A stretch of DNA of 64,000 nucleotides from Torymus aiolomorphi (lineage: Eukaryota > Arthropoda > Insecta > Hymenoptera > Torymidae), in contig CM070873.1 of the NCBI GenBank assembly GCA_036365515.1, positions 71,822,529-71,886,528 of the forward strand, written 5' to 3'. The position numbers and the translations under genes are program-made. Each line of letters opens with the position of its first letter. The stretch's first letter is position 1. The notes beneath the pieces were generated by a model. The model had not been told where the DNA came from. It saw only the letters and a list, made by a program, of their open reading frames with translations, and did no database searches. Below are positions 49,241 through 63,252 of this stretch, one piece after another.

Positions 49241-50645
49241 TTTGAAGGGAAACAAGGGACTTGTACTGGTAATTTTTCGTTTTTATATACGTGAGAGGTA
49301 AATTTGTATGGTTTTATTGTGTAAATTAATAAAAATCACTGATCCGCAGTAGAGGAAAAAGGCAAGAGGTGTACATTACCCGGGTATACATTTAAATCAA
49401 CGTAATTTAGGAAAAATATTAATTTATTCCAGCGTGTACTTTGTCAATTTGGCGAAAATTTATACAACGCCCGGCGTATTTTACATTTAGGTTTTATACA
49501 CAACGCGTGTAAATATAAATATGAATTTTGCGTAAAAGCGAGGTGCAACATTATAGGTGCAAAGTAAGTGTGATGAATAATTATGATACAGTGTAAAATT
49601 CAAAGCAATAATGTAAGCTCCTCGGCAGAACGCAAAAGTATTCGTGTATGTATGCGTGCGGCAAGGCTTGTAATGCGGATTATACGTGTTACCCACTATT
49701 ATCATTAGAATTTCCCGTAACATTGCGCTTTATCGATACTGATATAATACTGTTATTTCGCCAAAGTTCAGCTGTACTTTTGGTATAGTTTTGGTATAAT
49801 TACTCGAGAATATATACGGTATAATATGCATGCTTCGAAAACGGTAATTAGTACATGAGAAACTTACGATATCTTTTAATAAACCACAATCGATCTACTT
49901 TTTTAAATTCCTAAATCAACCCCTTATCTGAACCAACGAGGTGGAAATCTCGATAAAACTAGACGATATAACTCCATCGGTTGGCAATGTTCGTCAAAAA
50001 CGTCAGAAAAATGCTTAGAGGTTAATCCATATTGTGTTTAGTATTACGCACGTGCGCATAATGCACAAGGACAATAATTATTCATTTATATTCTTACGGT
50101 AAATGAACCTGACCCGATTTTTCAGCAAAACGCCTCCACGTGTTTGTTTTTCATAATTTTTTTAACGATAGAAGCCTCGTTCGATCATTCTCGAAGATTT
50201 ATCATGGCGCGGTCAAAAGAACACCGATGCATCGCGTGAATGTTTATCTGAGGTCTTTTTAGTCGATATCAGATAGCCTTGCTTAATTCGTATAAAAAAA
50301 AAACAATGTGAAAAGAGGTATGAAAAGGTCCTTTAAACATGACGTCAAGTGTAAAACCCAATCAACACAGCTTCGATATATCGCCAACGTGTCAATGCAG
50401 CCAAAAATACTCATTTCAGAAGTTTCTAGCACAAAAAGAATTTTTTTTCCAAAACGCGAAACTGAACAAAAAGCTTTTCAATTCCAACAGCCACCCTCCA
50501 CCAACGTTTGATAATATAAACTCAAGCTCCAGTCAACTGCTTTAACGCATATAATACCTATACTCTTCTCCCCCGTGCGCTCGTCGGTGCGAACCAGAAA
50601 TTCTCCTCGTCCAATTAATTAATCGGTACAAAAATAAATCCGATC

Positions 50646-50650
<5 letters not shown>

Positions 50651-50742
<92 letters not shown>
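50651..50742. repeat. (TC)n microsatellite, 92 bp
   Basis: About 46 uninterrupted TC repeats. Confidence 0.97.
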
Positions 50743-50744
<2 letters not shown>

Positions 50745-51182
50745 CTTCCCCTCGATTAATCAGCGCGAGCTCCAGGTACTATATAAACACGCACACACGC
50801 ACGCTCACGCGCGAAAGAAAGCAGGAAGCGATAAACGGCACGGGAATAAAGATCAATTGCCGCCCGGGCGAGCGCGAGTGCAGTGTATTTTCCCTCCCAC
50901 GCGCATGCGGCACGCCGGCGATCCGATAATGTACCTCCCACACCTATATACGTGCACGCAGGATCTTCGGGAGTGAGTGAGTGAGTGAGAGAGAGAGAGA
51001 GAGAGAGAGAGTTACGTAACACACCGCTTCACGGATCGCCGGGTATACGTGTGAACGCGGGCTCTCTCTACGCAGAGGCGAGCACGGATTTTTCTTCTCT
51101 CATATATGTACATTATATATAGTGGGGATAGTCTTTGCGATGCCGCTCACTCGCTCGTTGGTTTATGATGCAGGACATCACG

Positions 51183-51221
<39 letters not shown>

Positions 51222-54200
51222 TGTGATTGGATATGATTGAAATGTTTTGTAATTAAAAAGTCGATTGGCGCGCGATTTGTTTGTTCGTGCGGTTATAGAT
51301 CCGCAACGATTATAGATTGATAAAGTGCGTGAATGATGGTTGTAGTCTTTAGAGTGCAGTTGTATATAGATCGTTTTCGAATTCGGAATAGAAGAAAAAA
51401 AAGTGAAAAATTGCTTTTTATTAATCCGTTGATTCGGCTCTTTTGGTTTGTTTTTAATATTTGCGCAAAGATTTTTATCCGATTTGCAAAACAAGCAGCT
51501 CTCAGCGCCGCAGGTTTTTTATTTACACTCGATTGCTCTTACTCGGAAAGAGCCTTGAAAAAATCCTTGTTAAAGATCGTGAAATCGCGAGAAGGTGAAA
51601 TCTATGCAAACGATCCGGCTGATTATTTTTAATCTGCTATATGCTACTACTGCGCTATTCACTCAAGCGGACGGCAGCTTCAGCGGAACAGTTATACTCA
51701 ATAATTCACTGGGCATTCGATCACGTTTATTTTAATCTTTCCCGCATAATGCGGAAGTCAAATTCCGGTTTAATTTTAGTTAATTTCGATGGTAGCTATA
51801 ACAATATTCCATTATCTAATTCGTTATTCATCTCGCTCCCGTTTATCGAGCATTAATTGAAATTCAGGCTTGCTGCGAGGCGAAAATTGTTTAATAAACT
51901 TACAAGTAATTATACATTAAATACATTTTAATCGCGCTGCGATAAGCATCTAGATTAGAATTTTATTAAATTACACTCCGCGAGAAGCAATTATATTTCA
52001 TATTCGCGTTGAAGGTTTCACGATTATAAACGAATAAATTTACTTGCATATACACATTGGCGGTGTTGTATATATATGTACATCGATCTGCTGCGTGAAC
52101 TTCAGAGATTTTTCCCTGTTAAGAGCGTCTGACATTGAGTCAGCGCTTACTCGCGTGTCAACCGGCATAAACGGCGAGCGAGCGATGCATTAAGTACAAG
52201 GAGACATATATTCCTTGTTGTTGTTGCTTTTTTTTTTATTTTTAAATCAGCGCATAAACGCGGAAAAGGCGTGGCGACGGTTCGAGTTTTTACGGAGAAT
52301 CGAGGTTTTCGAAGCGATGCAATAATTTTAACCGCGGCGGAATGTAAACACTATTCAAATGCCATTCGAAAATATGTTATTTCCCGTAAAAAATTCAATT
52401 CTCTTGAGTTATTAGCGCTTGTAAAATACGTATTTTATCGACTAGTCGTTAATGAGCGCTGCAGCTATAGTAAAATCTCGCTTGCTTCGAAAATTCTCAT
52501 CTAAAAGTCCTTGTATACTCGCAAGGTTACAAAATTGGCACTTAAGGTAATTCTGTAATACGCTATAGTCATGCCATAGTTTAGTACGCTCAGTGAGAAC
52601 ACAACCTGTACCATGCGCATCGTTCTGTCTCTCTCGCACTCATGTATGTCATCTCCTATTTGTGTTTATAATCATTCATATCTTTTTAAAAAGTTCGGCT
52701 TGACACATTTTTGATAAACTTGAAAGAAAGAGCCGAATTTCATCCTTCTTAAGCTATGTTTTTCTTTTTAAAGTCCCGTTTTTTGATGAAGTAATCCTAT
52801 ATTTCCTGTTATAGGTTATATGGCCTCCATTTACTCTCAATGTAAAAGTAACCACGTTCAATAATTTTTTTCTTGAAAATTAGATCGGCAACCGACTACA
52901 AAAAAATTAGAAAAAATTCTTTGTTTTTTAAAGATTGTAATAAATTTTTTAGTGTTTTAATCCCATCTTCTCGAATATTAAGGAACTACCTTAATATCAG
53001 CGATTGACAGCGAACTTTTACTCCTAGATTTCCATGCGTGCTATACGAAAATCATTTAAAATCATTTAAAAATTTCCATTCGTTTTTTTTTCTTTTGAAT
53101 TTCCTTTAACCAAAATTTAAAAAAAATACCTCAATCTCAATAATATTTCACTGCACAAAATCAGATCACACAACCAAGAACGACAACAAGCCCATAATCA
53201 CCGGCCAGATTATCGCTCTAATTGAATGTCCAAAATAAATAACTCCATCAGCTCTATCTCCACATTAATCTCGCGGCTCCCGCGCAATTTACCCGGACGC
53301 AACGCACAAACAACAATCGCCGGGGTTCTCTCGGACAGTTCACTCTGCGAGAAAATTCGAAAAATCCTCTCCATCCATCCGCTCGCTAGCACGCGTGACT
53401 CAGCACTTGTGGGACGAATTTTTCGGCTGACTCGGCCGTCGCGAATCGAATATGAGAGAACCGCTCGAGTCCTTCACCGCGTTATATATCTCGTCCGCAG
53501 AGAGAGGAGGTCGGGTTAAGGATGCACCGGCCGTGAGCGCGCGCAGCTTTTATTGTCCGGCGAATTGATATGCGAGACGCGCGCGCGCCGCCGTCGTAAA
53601 GACGCGAGTTATTTCGCGGAAAGGGGAGTATAGCGCGCAAGCACGCGCGTATTGTTGTTTATACGAATGACGCAGCGCTCGTGTAATGCGATTAAAGTGC
53701 TACGCTCTGCGTTGAAATTCGTAGTCGTTGCTGCGCGCCGCGAAAGGTATTTTATGTGTATAATATTTGAAGTTCGGTAAGGAGAGCTGCCGGGTTATGT
53801 CGCGCTTAGAAACTTTGAAATGTCTGCAGGTTTTTATTTTAATGAAAAGATTTATGGAGGTGTATGGGGGTAAAATGTGTATATATAGCGTAGTTTTATT
53901 TCATTTGAGTGCGTACACGAATCCTGGCATTAATATTTACGCAATCGTCGAGTTGGATCATCCTTAAATCACTCGTTACTATATACGTGTGTTGTATTGC
54001 CGCGTGTAATTTATATATATGGCAGATGTAAAACATACCTTATGTTTATGTGCGCGTCGTGTGTATTTATTCATGAAATCTGATTTGAATTCAGCATAAT
54101 TTGCAGTGTCTACTCTCGGAGAACTTTATCAATATGGTTAAAATTAACAGATATGGCAGCTTAATTACGCGCTTTCTTTGCCGATTATAATCTGAGCAAA

Positions 54201-56240
54201 GAAGCATTAATAAAATGAAATTTCAACGACGAAATTCAGACTTTTTGTGGTTACACGGAAACAGGCGAGAGCAATAACAATGTAGCAGCAGACATTTCCA
54301 TTACGCGAAGCCAAAGAATGTAATTTCCATTCGCAATCAGTGAGTTAAACGGATCTTAAAGCCATTATGTGCCATTGCGGGGATAATAATTACAGGCGCG
54401 GCAAAGTCAAGCCGTCGCGAGCAATCGGAGCTCTGCGATTTACATCTACATCCGCGCGCGCACGCGCGCATCATATAATACACTGACTCGAGCGATAACA
54501 CGGTTACGCATAATACATTCGCATCACGATAATCGAAACAAAGCTCGCTCTTGGCCACATCCGCGCGCCACAAAAACGCACCTCCATGCGATTCCTAAAT
54601 CATACATCGAGAAAACACATAACTCAATCTCGCCTCCGTCCCGCCCTCGTCCCAAAAAGAAAAGAAAAAAGAAAAACGCGGTTACAAAAAAAGGAATAAG
54701 GGACCTTGAGGCTCGCTCGTCGCCGAGAGAGCGCACGAAATATATAAATCATCGGAGCGCCAGTGCGTATAGCCTTCGTGCGCCGCGTAATTTAACTTTC
54801 GCAGCGCGGCGCGATGTATTTATTACGCGCGCGCGTGGCCGTGTTTATGAAATTAGCATAATCGCGCCGGATTAGTTTCGTCGCCCGAGCTCGGGAGTTT
54901 CCGCGCGCGGCGAGCTGAGGATCGATACCGAGAGAAAGGGGCCCGAGGCTGCGTTTCGCGCAGCGCGGCGCTGAGAGAGAGAGCAAATAATTGCTCGGCG
55001 CGGTGGACGATTAGAAAGAAGGAACGGGCGGAAGAGGGAGGAAAAGCTTGATTGCGGAATTTTTCCCGCGTGCGCTCGCGCGTTGTTTTCAGGCTCGCTG
55101 TTTGCACAGCCGGTCTCTCTCTCTCTCTCTCTGTCTACGCTGGGGGCTTGTTTGCCGAGGATTATTGGGATGTTTAGCGGGAATATGCACGGAGAAAATG
55201 TTATACGAATGAGTGAATTATATTATAATTCCCGGGATTCCTTGAATTGTTGTGCTTTGGTTCAATGGTTATGGGAAATTATTAATAGATTTTTAATAAA
55301 CTTGTATACTTCCAAGCATTGCTCGATAGATATGTGCATTCTATTTATAGTGTATTTATTCCTTTATACGAGGAATCCCTTTTTTTATTTTTTTTCATTT
55401 GGAATCCTCAGGTCGAATTCCTCGTTGTTCTAATGAAATTTTTAATTTCCATCATAGCCGCCCGCACGCGAATAGCTTCGGAAAAAAAATCAATACGCGT
55501 TGTTAAAATTAAAACCAAGGAAAAAGAACGCGGAGAAACCACTGCAAAAGTGTCGATAACGCGCCCCGCGCTATCTTACACTTTGCCCGTATACATCCCC
55601 TTTTACAAAAAACCGTGAGATTAGAACACCCGTATCGCTATTAATAAAACTTTAAAAATATAAAAGCTCCAAGACCTATACATCTCTCTTCGTCAAGATA
55701 AAATAATATCCCACAGGATAATTATACCCATCGTCGGCTTTTTATTTATCAATCTAGCGGGCGTCTGTGCGATTCAACGACCCGCGGCGGCGGCACATCG
55801 TCATCGATTTCTCCGCGGGCAAAAGCACGCGCAAGCGCGCCGACGAGGCTGCGGAAGGTCGAGGCGAATAGACGAGAGGGAGAGCCGTCAAAGGATCGCC
55901 GGCCGAGCGGACTCGCCCTTTATCTACTTGAGAGCAAGCGTTGGGATAGAGATAGAGTAGCCGCGGATGAGCCGAGTGGTAACGGCCCCGGCAAGGTCGG
56001 CCGAACGTCGCGCTCTGTAATACGGTGTATGGGGCTGTAGGTTTTTCTTTTTTTCTTTTTTTAGATTGGCGCGGTGTATTTTCGAAGACTGGAGTATTTT
56101 CGTTGGGAAATATAGGATTTTTTCCTTTTTCAATATTATTAGCGGATATTCGGAGTTGTTTTATATAGACCGGGTGAAGAAAGTTTCTTGGGTTCGTAAG
56201 AAGTGAGAAACATTATGGGAGCACTATAGCTTATGATTAA

Positions 56241-56750
56241 CCCTGGTAGAAATATGTCTAGTAAATAGCTAAAATAAATGGCTAGTTAATGGTCATGTTG
56301 AAACGCTTTTTCTCCTATTATTCGTCCATTTGATAGATTGGAAATAGAATGGCATAACCTCGAAATATTCAATTTAAATTTATTCATCGACTTGACGTTA
56401 AACGCATTCAATTGTAATAGATAGCTTACAAAAATGTTCTGTCTCTCTCACTCCTCGCCATAAGAACAAGCATTGTCCTAGTCATTTTCTTAGTAAAAAG
56501 ACTGACCAACAGTTTCTTTTATGTCTCCAATTTTAATACCTTTGAAATACTTAAGAACAAGCTTGTGTAAATCTTTAAAAAAAGCCTTTCTATTTTCAAT
56601 CTATTAAATGGCCGAATAATGTTGGAAAAATCATTTCATCGATAGATAGAAATGTTCAATAAAAGTGGCTAGTTTTTAGTTATACTCCACTAAAACTAGC
56701 TATTTATCCTATGGGAATAGAGCTGACATTTAATTCATTTTCGTTCCAGG
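56241..56750. mobile_element. Degenerate foldback element with CCCTGGTAGAAA left end
   Basis: The left end CCCTGGTAGAAAT matches the end of the MITE at 60239-60463. The right end (CCAGG followed by TA) is only partly conserved. Inside, inverted blocks are clear: ttattcgtccatttgatagatt near 56318 pairs with a copy near 56590-56620, and aaatagcta occurs inverted near both ends. The exact right boundary is uncertain. Confidence 0.45.
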
Positions 56751-59232
56751 TATTTTCGAAAACAGAATTATACCGGTACTGGATTCACTTTCCACGAAGT
56801 TATTATAGCTCCCTTATACAACTATTTTGAATGCAGACCCGCTTAGTCAGCCTTAGATTTAATGGGATTTTAAAGCATCTCCATCACAAGCTCCGGGTTT
56901 TTTGCAGCCGCGTGCGCTCCGAATCCTATTTTGCTATTGAATGCAACACCATACTTTTGTCTTCTGCGTCATCTTTCGATCTCCTCCTCCTATGCGACGG
57001 CAGTCGACGTAATAGCCAGCTTTGAAAATTAGCCATTAGGTATTATACGCGGAGTGCAGGGGTTGGCAGGACGCTGTGTGTGCGCTTTGGGACGTGTTTA
57101 TTGCACTCAAAGGTTTTTTTCACGAATTTCAGCTTAGCTATTATTGGATTGTGAATGCGATTCTTCGGTTACAAAGGTAACTAGCTGGATTGCGTTACTC
57201 TTTAAGTATGAATCAGTACGATCTTACTGAAAATCAGTTGTAAGTGTACGAGAAAATTATACTTTTACTGGAATTTCGGTTGATTTGGCGTACTTATAAC
57301 TGAATTACAGGAGAATCCATGGATTCATTAGAGTGGGTGGATATATATATGGTGCATCCGAGCCACGAAAGATTTTTCCAATAATGGTAAAAAATATATT
57401 TGAGAGAAAAAGAGCTTTGAAACTTAACTGAAAATGTTTGATATGAAAGTTATCCATTTTTAGTGATTATTTTTCGAGAAAACAAACAGTTTATTTTTAG
57501 ACAAAAGCAAACAAAATTTTGATCGGCTGATTTTCTCTTATTTCGTGGCTAAAAGATGATTTTTAAATTTTAGTTTTTCGATATTTTGTATGTAGCAGCG
57601 AAAATTTCTCGTATCTCTTATTTAATTTCTAACATTTTTTTAAAATTATAATATTTACCCTCTCACATTATTACGAACAAAAATGTTTTATTTTGTCTGT
57701 AAGTTATAGCTTCTTTTGTTCGCGTCTTAAAGTAATCTCAAATTTATTTATTTATGGTAGAAATAGTTAATATACTAAGAAAACAAATTGTACTTATTCA
57801 AGCTAGCAGGTGAAGCAATAAAGAATTGTTTATATTTTTCTTTGAATATTGAGTGATAGTAATTAATTAGTATACTACTTAAATAAATTGATATTTTTTT
57901 AATATACATTTTTTCTATATTAAATCAAGTGATTTTTCAATTTATATTCAATCTTCAAGTTTATCCATTGTAACTGTGATTTCATTTACATAAGAGATTT
58001 TTGGTTAATTTTATTTGTGGAATTCCAATGTATAAATAAATTATTTCGAGAAATGTGCTAAGAGAGTAGATTTTTTCTGAAAAAAAAAATGTATGTTGGT
58101 TATATTTGAAATGAATGATGTGTAAAATTCCAAGTATGTCGCAACGAAGTTAAAAAATAATGAAAACCTGGTGCAACTTGAAATGATACTCATGTTCCTG
58201 GAAAACTTAATTTCAACATGGTTATTTAAATCGTTTGTTGCATATTTTAAGCAAATTTTTTGAATTTAAATGAAATAAAGCCAGGTATTTGTAAACAGCA
58301 ACGAGAATGAAAATTTCCTAGAAATACACCATCGATACGTGCAATAAAGAATGCATATTTTTAAATTATTTCTCTATGAATTAGCAAGATTAAAAAATTC
58401 GAAACAACTAATTTAGAAGAATGAAAATATAATTAATCTAATTTTCCTGTTCATTGAAATATAGTTCGCTTGCTTGGAAAAGGTAGCAGCTAATTATAAT
58501 TCGCTTTACAAAATTAAAAATTTTTCATAATTAATTTTTCCATCTCCGCACATTCGTTTGATTTTCTATTATAAATAATATTATTCATAAATACCTACAA
58601 CGAGCTTAATGTGCACCAAAACTCTATACACCCCCTCTCGAACTATCGACACAGACTATCTTCCACTGACAACTAATCATGACAAATTGATACCTCACCG
58701 TATATATACGTGCAACCTCAACCGCATTTTCACCAGCAAGACACTCATCAAAGCCTCACCTCAAGTATACACACCCAATCAAACCCCCCGCGACGATTTC
58801 GAAACGTCAAAATAGTTGATCACCACTTGCTCTCGCACGCCAACTTCATTCCCCACGTATAGCAGCAGTTATTAATTCGCCTGGTTCCGCGCGGCCGGCT
58901 CTCGGTCCTTCCATAATTATTAATTGCGCGTCATCGACGCGACTGCCCCGGCTGATTGAACAATGAGCGAGGTGCGCTAATGACCAGTTATACCCCGTTC
59001 GCGTATATGTATGTAATGCGCGGCTTGCGTATATATGTATAGAGGGAGCGGAATGCGCATTCGTGAGAGGGGGAGAGACTGAACGGTCGCGCTAAAGGGG
59101 TATTGGCATGGATCTAATCATCACGGATGTTTGGGGATTACGTGACAGCGAACTGCATACGTATGTATATGCGTGTGTGCGCGAAAGTAAAACTATAGGT
59201 GTAACGGATGTGTGATTTTGTATTGTATACCT
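56751..59232. other. Non-coding AT-rich stretch
   Basis: No gene is seen. A 10-bp inverted pair AGCCACGAAA at about 57361 and 57550 could bound a small decayed element of about 190 bp, but there is no target duplication. A CG patch lies at about 58820-59110. Confidence 0.45.
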
Positions 59233-59356
<124 letters not shown>

Positions 59357-59650
59357 AATGTGCGAATTAGAACTTTGGTGTTTTGGCTTTTCATTGAATT
59401 TAATAGCGCTTGAGCAGGGAAAGCTGTGTTTTATAATAGTATTAATCATTTAGAAAGTATTTGAAACTGTATAATTTTAGAAACATGATTTTTTATTGAA
59501 ATATAAAATATAAATGAGACATTTTGTTCTTTCATAAAAAAATGATGGCCGGAAGTAATGGCTTATTTAAAGAATCGATGTGATTGGTTATTTGAAAAAA
59601 GCGCGAATATTTGAATTTTTTTAGAATGAAAATGTGTTTCTTTTTTAAGG

Positions 59651-60023
59651 GGGTGTGGTACTCATGCACTCTGTTTTACCGGCAGAACTCGGTAAATTCT
59701 ATATTATTAAAATAAATATATCGAATTACGTCTTATAAAGAGATAGTTCCCCTGTGCAATGTAATAATCTACCAGCTTGCGCAGTTTTGAGCCCAAATAT
59801 CAACGGCACCCTAAAAAATTTTACGAAGGAATTTTGGTTATTTTTGTTCGCAAAATTTATTAAGATGTCGTTGATATTTGAGCTCAAAACTGTGTAGGCT
59901 GGTAGATTATTACGTTGCGCAGGACAACTATCTCTTTATAAGACGTAATTCGATATATTTATTTTAATAATATAGAATTTACCGTGTTCTGCCGGTAAAA
60001 CAGAGTACATGAGTACCACACCC
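59651..60023. mobile_element. Foldback MITE with GGGTGTGGTACTCATG ends (373 bp)
   Basis: The ends GGGTGTGGTACTCATG match on both strands and the arms pair for about 150 bp, including CTGTTTTACCGGCAGAAC and GATAGTT blocks, around a centre near 59830-59860. The flanks are AG-rich (ttaagg, ctcaag) with no clean target duplication. There is no coding capacity. Confidence 0.75.
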
Positions 60024-60238
60024 TCTCAAGTCAAGTATATTATTAAAAAAATATAGTTCTTTTTTTCCATGGCCGGATGTCGTGAAGCATTTAAAGATTG
60101 ATTTGATTGGTCTGTATGAAATAGGTGCGAGGATCCGCTAGATTTGAATTTTGAAACTTAAGTATACATAAAACTACTAAATAATTAAAATAGAATAAAA
60201 ATATTTATTCTTGTTTTTTTGCTTAAAAATTGTATCTA

Positions 60239-60463
60239 CCCTGGTAGAAAATTAACCATTTTTGTTAGTTAAGGTGTTAATCAAATGGAAGCATTTTCGA
60301 CCAAAATCAATATTTAAATCTTATTAAAAGTTTCGAAAATTATAATCACATGTTCAAATATTGACAATAGAATATGTTTTTATCAACGAAAATTGAATAT
60401 TTTTACAATTAGCCTGTTGGCTAATTGTAAAAATATTAATTGTCGTTAACGTTTCTACCAGGG
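60239..60463. mobile_element. TA-flanked MITE with CCCTGGTAGAAA ends (225 bp)
   Basis: The left end CCCTGGTAGAAA equals the right end reverse-complemented. TA flanks both sides (60237-60238, 60464-60465). Near the right end a hairpin TTTTTACAATTAGCC / GGCTAATTGTAAAAA is perfect. It is a small Tc1/mariner-type non-autonomous element by its TA duplication. Confidence 0.75.
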
Positions 60464-60465
60464 TA

Positions 60466-62287
60466 ATTATCTTATCATTTAAACTGCTTAAAACTAAATC
60501 ATAGTGAAAAATAGTGTTCATAACCTCAAAAACAAAATAGTACATTTTTCTAGTTATAAATAATTTAGTTAAAATAAAAAATATATACAAATTTGAAGAA
60601 ACTTATTTTTTCATAATAAAATGATTGATTTTCCTTGCTTTTCGCAAACACTAACAGCATTACCACCCCAATAAAAAGATTTCCCTCGACAATCATTATA
60701 TCAATCACCCGCGAATTACGCAAATAGACCGCGCGAGAGACATTATATTAAAGCTACCCCGTGACTAGTTTATGTCGCTCACATGTGACACATTATACAT
60801 ATATTTTTCCCTCTCCACCCCCTCCGGTGACGCGCGCTGACGAGCGTTTGCCGATGATTTTCGCTCGAAACATCCGCGCGACCAGCCAAAAATATGCACC
60901 ACCCGTCATTATGCGCGTTTATTCAATTGCGAATATCCGCGCGGATGACACCCGCGTGCGCGCGCGCATATAATTTATCACCGCGCGGCGCATTAATGCA
61001 GTCCCGTCGTATTATGCGCGAAAATCGAGTGGCTAGCAATTTGAACGAACGAACGAAAATTGAGGATTTTTTTATGTACACGTACCGGATGCTCGGCACG
61101 CGCGCTCGCTTTGTTTTCTGATGTATCGCGTTGCAGTGTGGAATTGAGGAGCGGAAAAATCAACGGTTATTATGTGTATGTGATTTGCGTTCGTGGAAGC
61201 AACTGGAAGCCGATATTTTGAATTCCTTCGCGCTTCGCTTGTTATCGCGTGCCATACGAAGTGGGTTGCTAATTACTGATGTATAATTTGCGACTCCGGG
61301 TTGGCGAGTGCTCTCGGGGCAAAGTTTTTAACGAGGCTGAGGGGTTCACTTGTACATACGGTAATCGCGTCTCATTTTAGCCTTCGGTTTAATTATTTTA
61401 ATTTATACCACTCTAACCTCAAAATCACAACTTTGATATGATTTTTCGGCGCTCGTGGTATAAAATATACCATTCGAAACTAGTGCGTAAGTCGATTATT
61501 TAGGTGGTGTGACTTTTTCGCATTCGCTTTGCTCGTGCAAAAAGTCACACCAGCTAAATAATCGACTTCCCCATCCGTGTCGAAATGTACTATTTTGTTT
61601 TTATTTTTTATATTCTGTGCAACGCGTGGTCGTGCGATTGGATAGTTTAGCTCTGCTCGTGTATAATTGTTCATTTAGATGAATTTAAATATGGTTTCGT
61701 GTTTGAATACCGATTTGGAGTAAATTCGTTTATAAATCATATTTCAATGACGCAATTGAAAAGTATGGAATAAAACATTTATCATACACAATGCTGTTCA
61801 CAGTTAATATAATATTTCAAAAGCATTAGTCATTTATCGGACAGCACTAAATTTTTGTTTATCTATAAAAGCAATTTCAGTCTATTTGATATATCAGTTT
61901 CTTTAGCAATTCAAATTATTTGATAACTGAATTCAACAGGGTTAAATTTTAAATGATATAATCCTCAATTTTATTATTCCGAAATCCACAAATATCTATA
62001 CCTTTTCATTAAGCTGACAAATAGAAATGGATTGATCTCCTAAGAACGTGAAGAATTTTTAGTTTCTCGATTTTCTAAATTTTTTTACGAATTAAAAAAT
62101 AAATTTCACCTGAAACACGTAAATTATTGTGATTCTCAATAAACATCTCACAAAAAATAAAAAAATTGATTAAAATGACCAATTCATTAATTTTCCCTTC
62201 GACCAACCTACATCACCTCCTCCTCGCTGCACTCCAATCAAATATACTTAGCTGCGTATTGCCTTTCCCCTCTTACATTTGGCACAG

Positions 62288-62320
<33 letters not shown>

Positions 62321-63182
62321 GCATATATAGCCGTAATCGGCGCGGGCTGTCGCGCGAATTATTATTATTATTATCTTCCTCCTTCATCCGCTGGCGTCGC
62401 CTCGGAAAGACGATCCAATTATACGGGGGCTGACTGCCTCCTCCTCGTCGTCGTCGTCTCCGCGAAGCCCCATAAACTTCTCGGCCCTTCCGCGGTCACG
62501 CCGCCGATATTACACAGCATGCGCGCGCGCGTGGGCGCACGCGAGCTGAATCGCAATCGCTCTCGTTAAAGCGGATCCGGTGTTTCGGAGGCCCTTTTTT
62601 GCCCTTGCAAGAGGGGGAGTGTTTTGGTTTGATCGCGGTGCGGAGATGTAGAAAGGTGTGGGGGTGGAAAGGGAAGAAAGGATGAGGGGGATAGAAGCGA
62701 GCGTTAGTGGGTAGGATGAAATTAATAATGAAGATTCGATATAGTGCAATTGCACGAGTTTGAATTCGGTGATTTTAGGTTGTTTGGGATAGAAGAAAAG
62801 TGCTGGATGTAGAATGGAATTGTTAAAAAGGTTAATTTCTGAAATGATTTATACGTCAACGGTGAATCTGGCAGTATTCGTGAAAAAGGAGATATATGGT
62901 TATGGTTATTTGGATTACCAAGCTAATATTCATACTTATTACCGTTTGCGCTTCGACGATGTAATGATCGTATAGAAAATATAAACAAATGTACAGAAAC
63001 TTTTCGAAGATCTTACATGCTAATTTAGTATAAACTTCGTCGTCTGTGCATATTAAAATAAACGGAGTAAGCTAAATATTCAAAATGTCAAAACTCGAGT
63101 TGAAAAGGTTAAATAAATATCAATCGACTATTCTGTAACGATTTCGGAGGATTGTCAGTATATACATTATTCGAGATATTAC
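60466..63182. other. Non-coding stretch
   Basis: No gene is seen. CG patches lie at about 60710-61120 and 62320-62580, with a TC array at about 62288-62319. The hairpin at 61491-61566 is listed separately. Confidence 0.4.
61491..61566. other. Strong hairpin, 28-bp arms with one mismatch
   Basis: The arms GTCGATTATTTAGGTGGTGT (continuing GACTTTTT) and their reverse complement are separated by a 20-base loop. Weaker pairing extends outward (TTCGA, AAATA blocks) to about 61459-61597. It could be a small foldback element or a structured RNA; nothing decides between them. Confidence 0.7.
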
Positions 63183-63250
63183 CTTGAATTGTTGGAAGAG
63201 CTGTTATTTGAACTTCAAACTGAGAATATCAAATTATGTTGGAAAGCTTA

Positions 63251-63252
63251 CC
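63251..63252 (-). promoter_or_regulatory. Candidate recursive-splice (ratchet) site
   Basis: On the minus strand a T-rich tract (ttttatttttaatttctg) leads to TTTCAG immediately followed by GTAAGC. A 3' splice site is thus fused to a 5' splice site with no exon between. This is the consensus form known for recursive splicing in long insect introns. About 70 bases further on in the direction of reading, AATTCAAG|gtaata offers a second donor. All three frames of that 69-nt segment contain stops, so it would not be a coding exon. The strand is the same as the icarapin-like gene. Confidence 0.45.

Larger units (their letters stand above)
48409..56240. other. Non-coding stretch rich in microsatellites and CG patches
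   Basis: No gene is supported. Besides the arrays listed singly there are short GA/CT arrays at about 50988-51011, 51187-51219 and 55112-55132. CG-rich patches lie at about 50750-51090, 53240-53760, 54380-55090 and 55740-56040. The phrase atcatttaaa is duplicated at about 53050-53070. Confidence 0.4.

Noticed and set aside
57361..57550. A small MITE bounded by AGCCACGAAA
   Set aside because: The inverted pair is only 10 bp, the interior does not pair and there is no target duplication.
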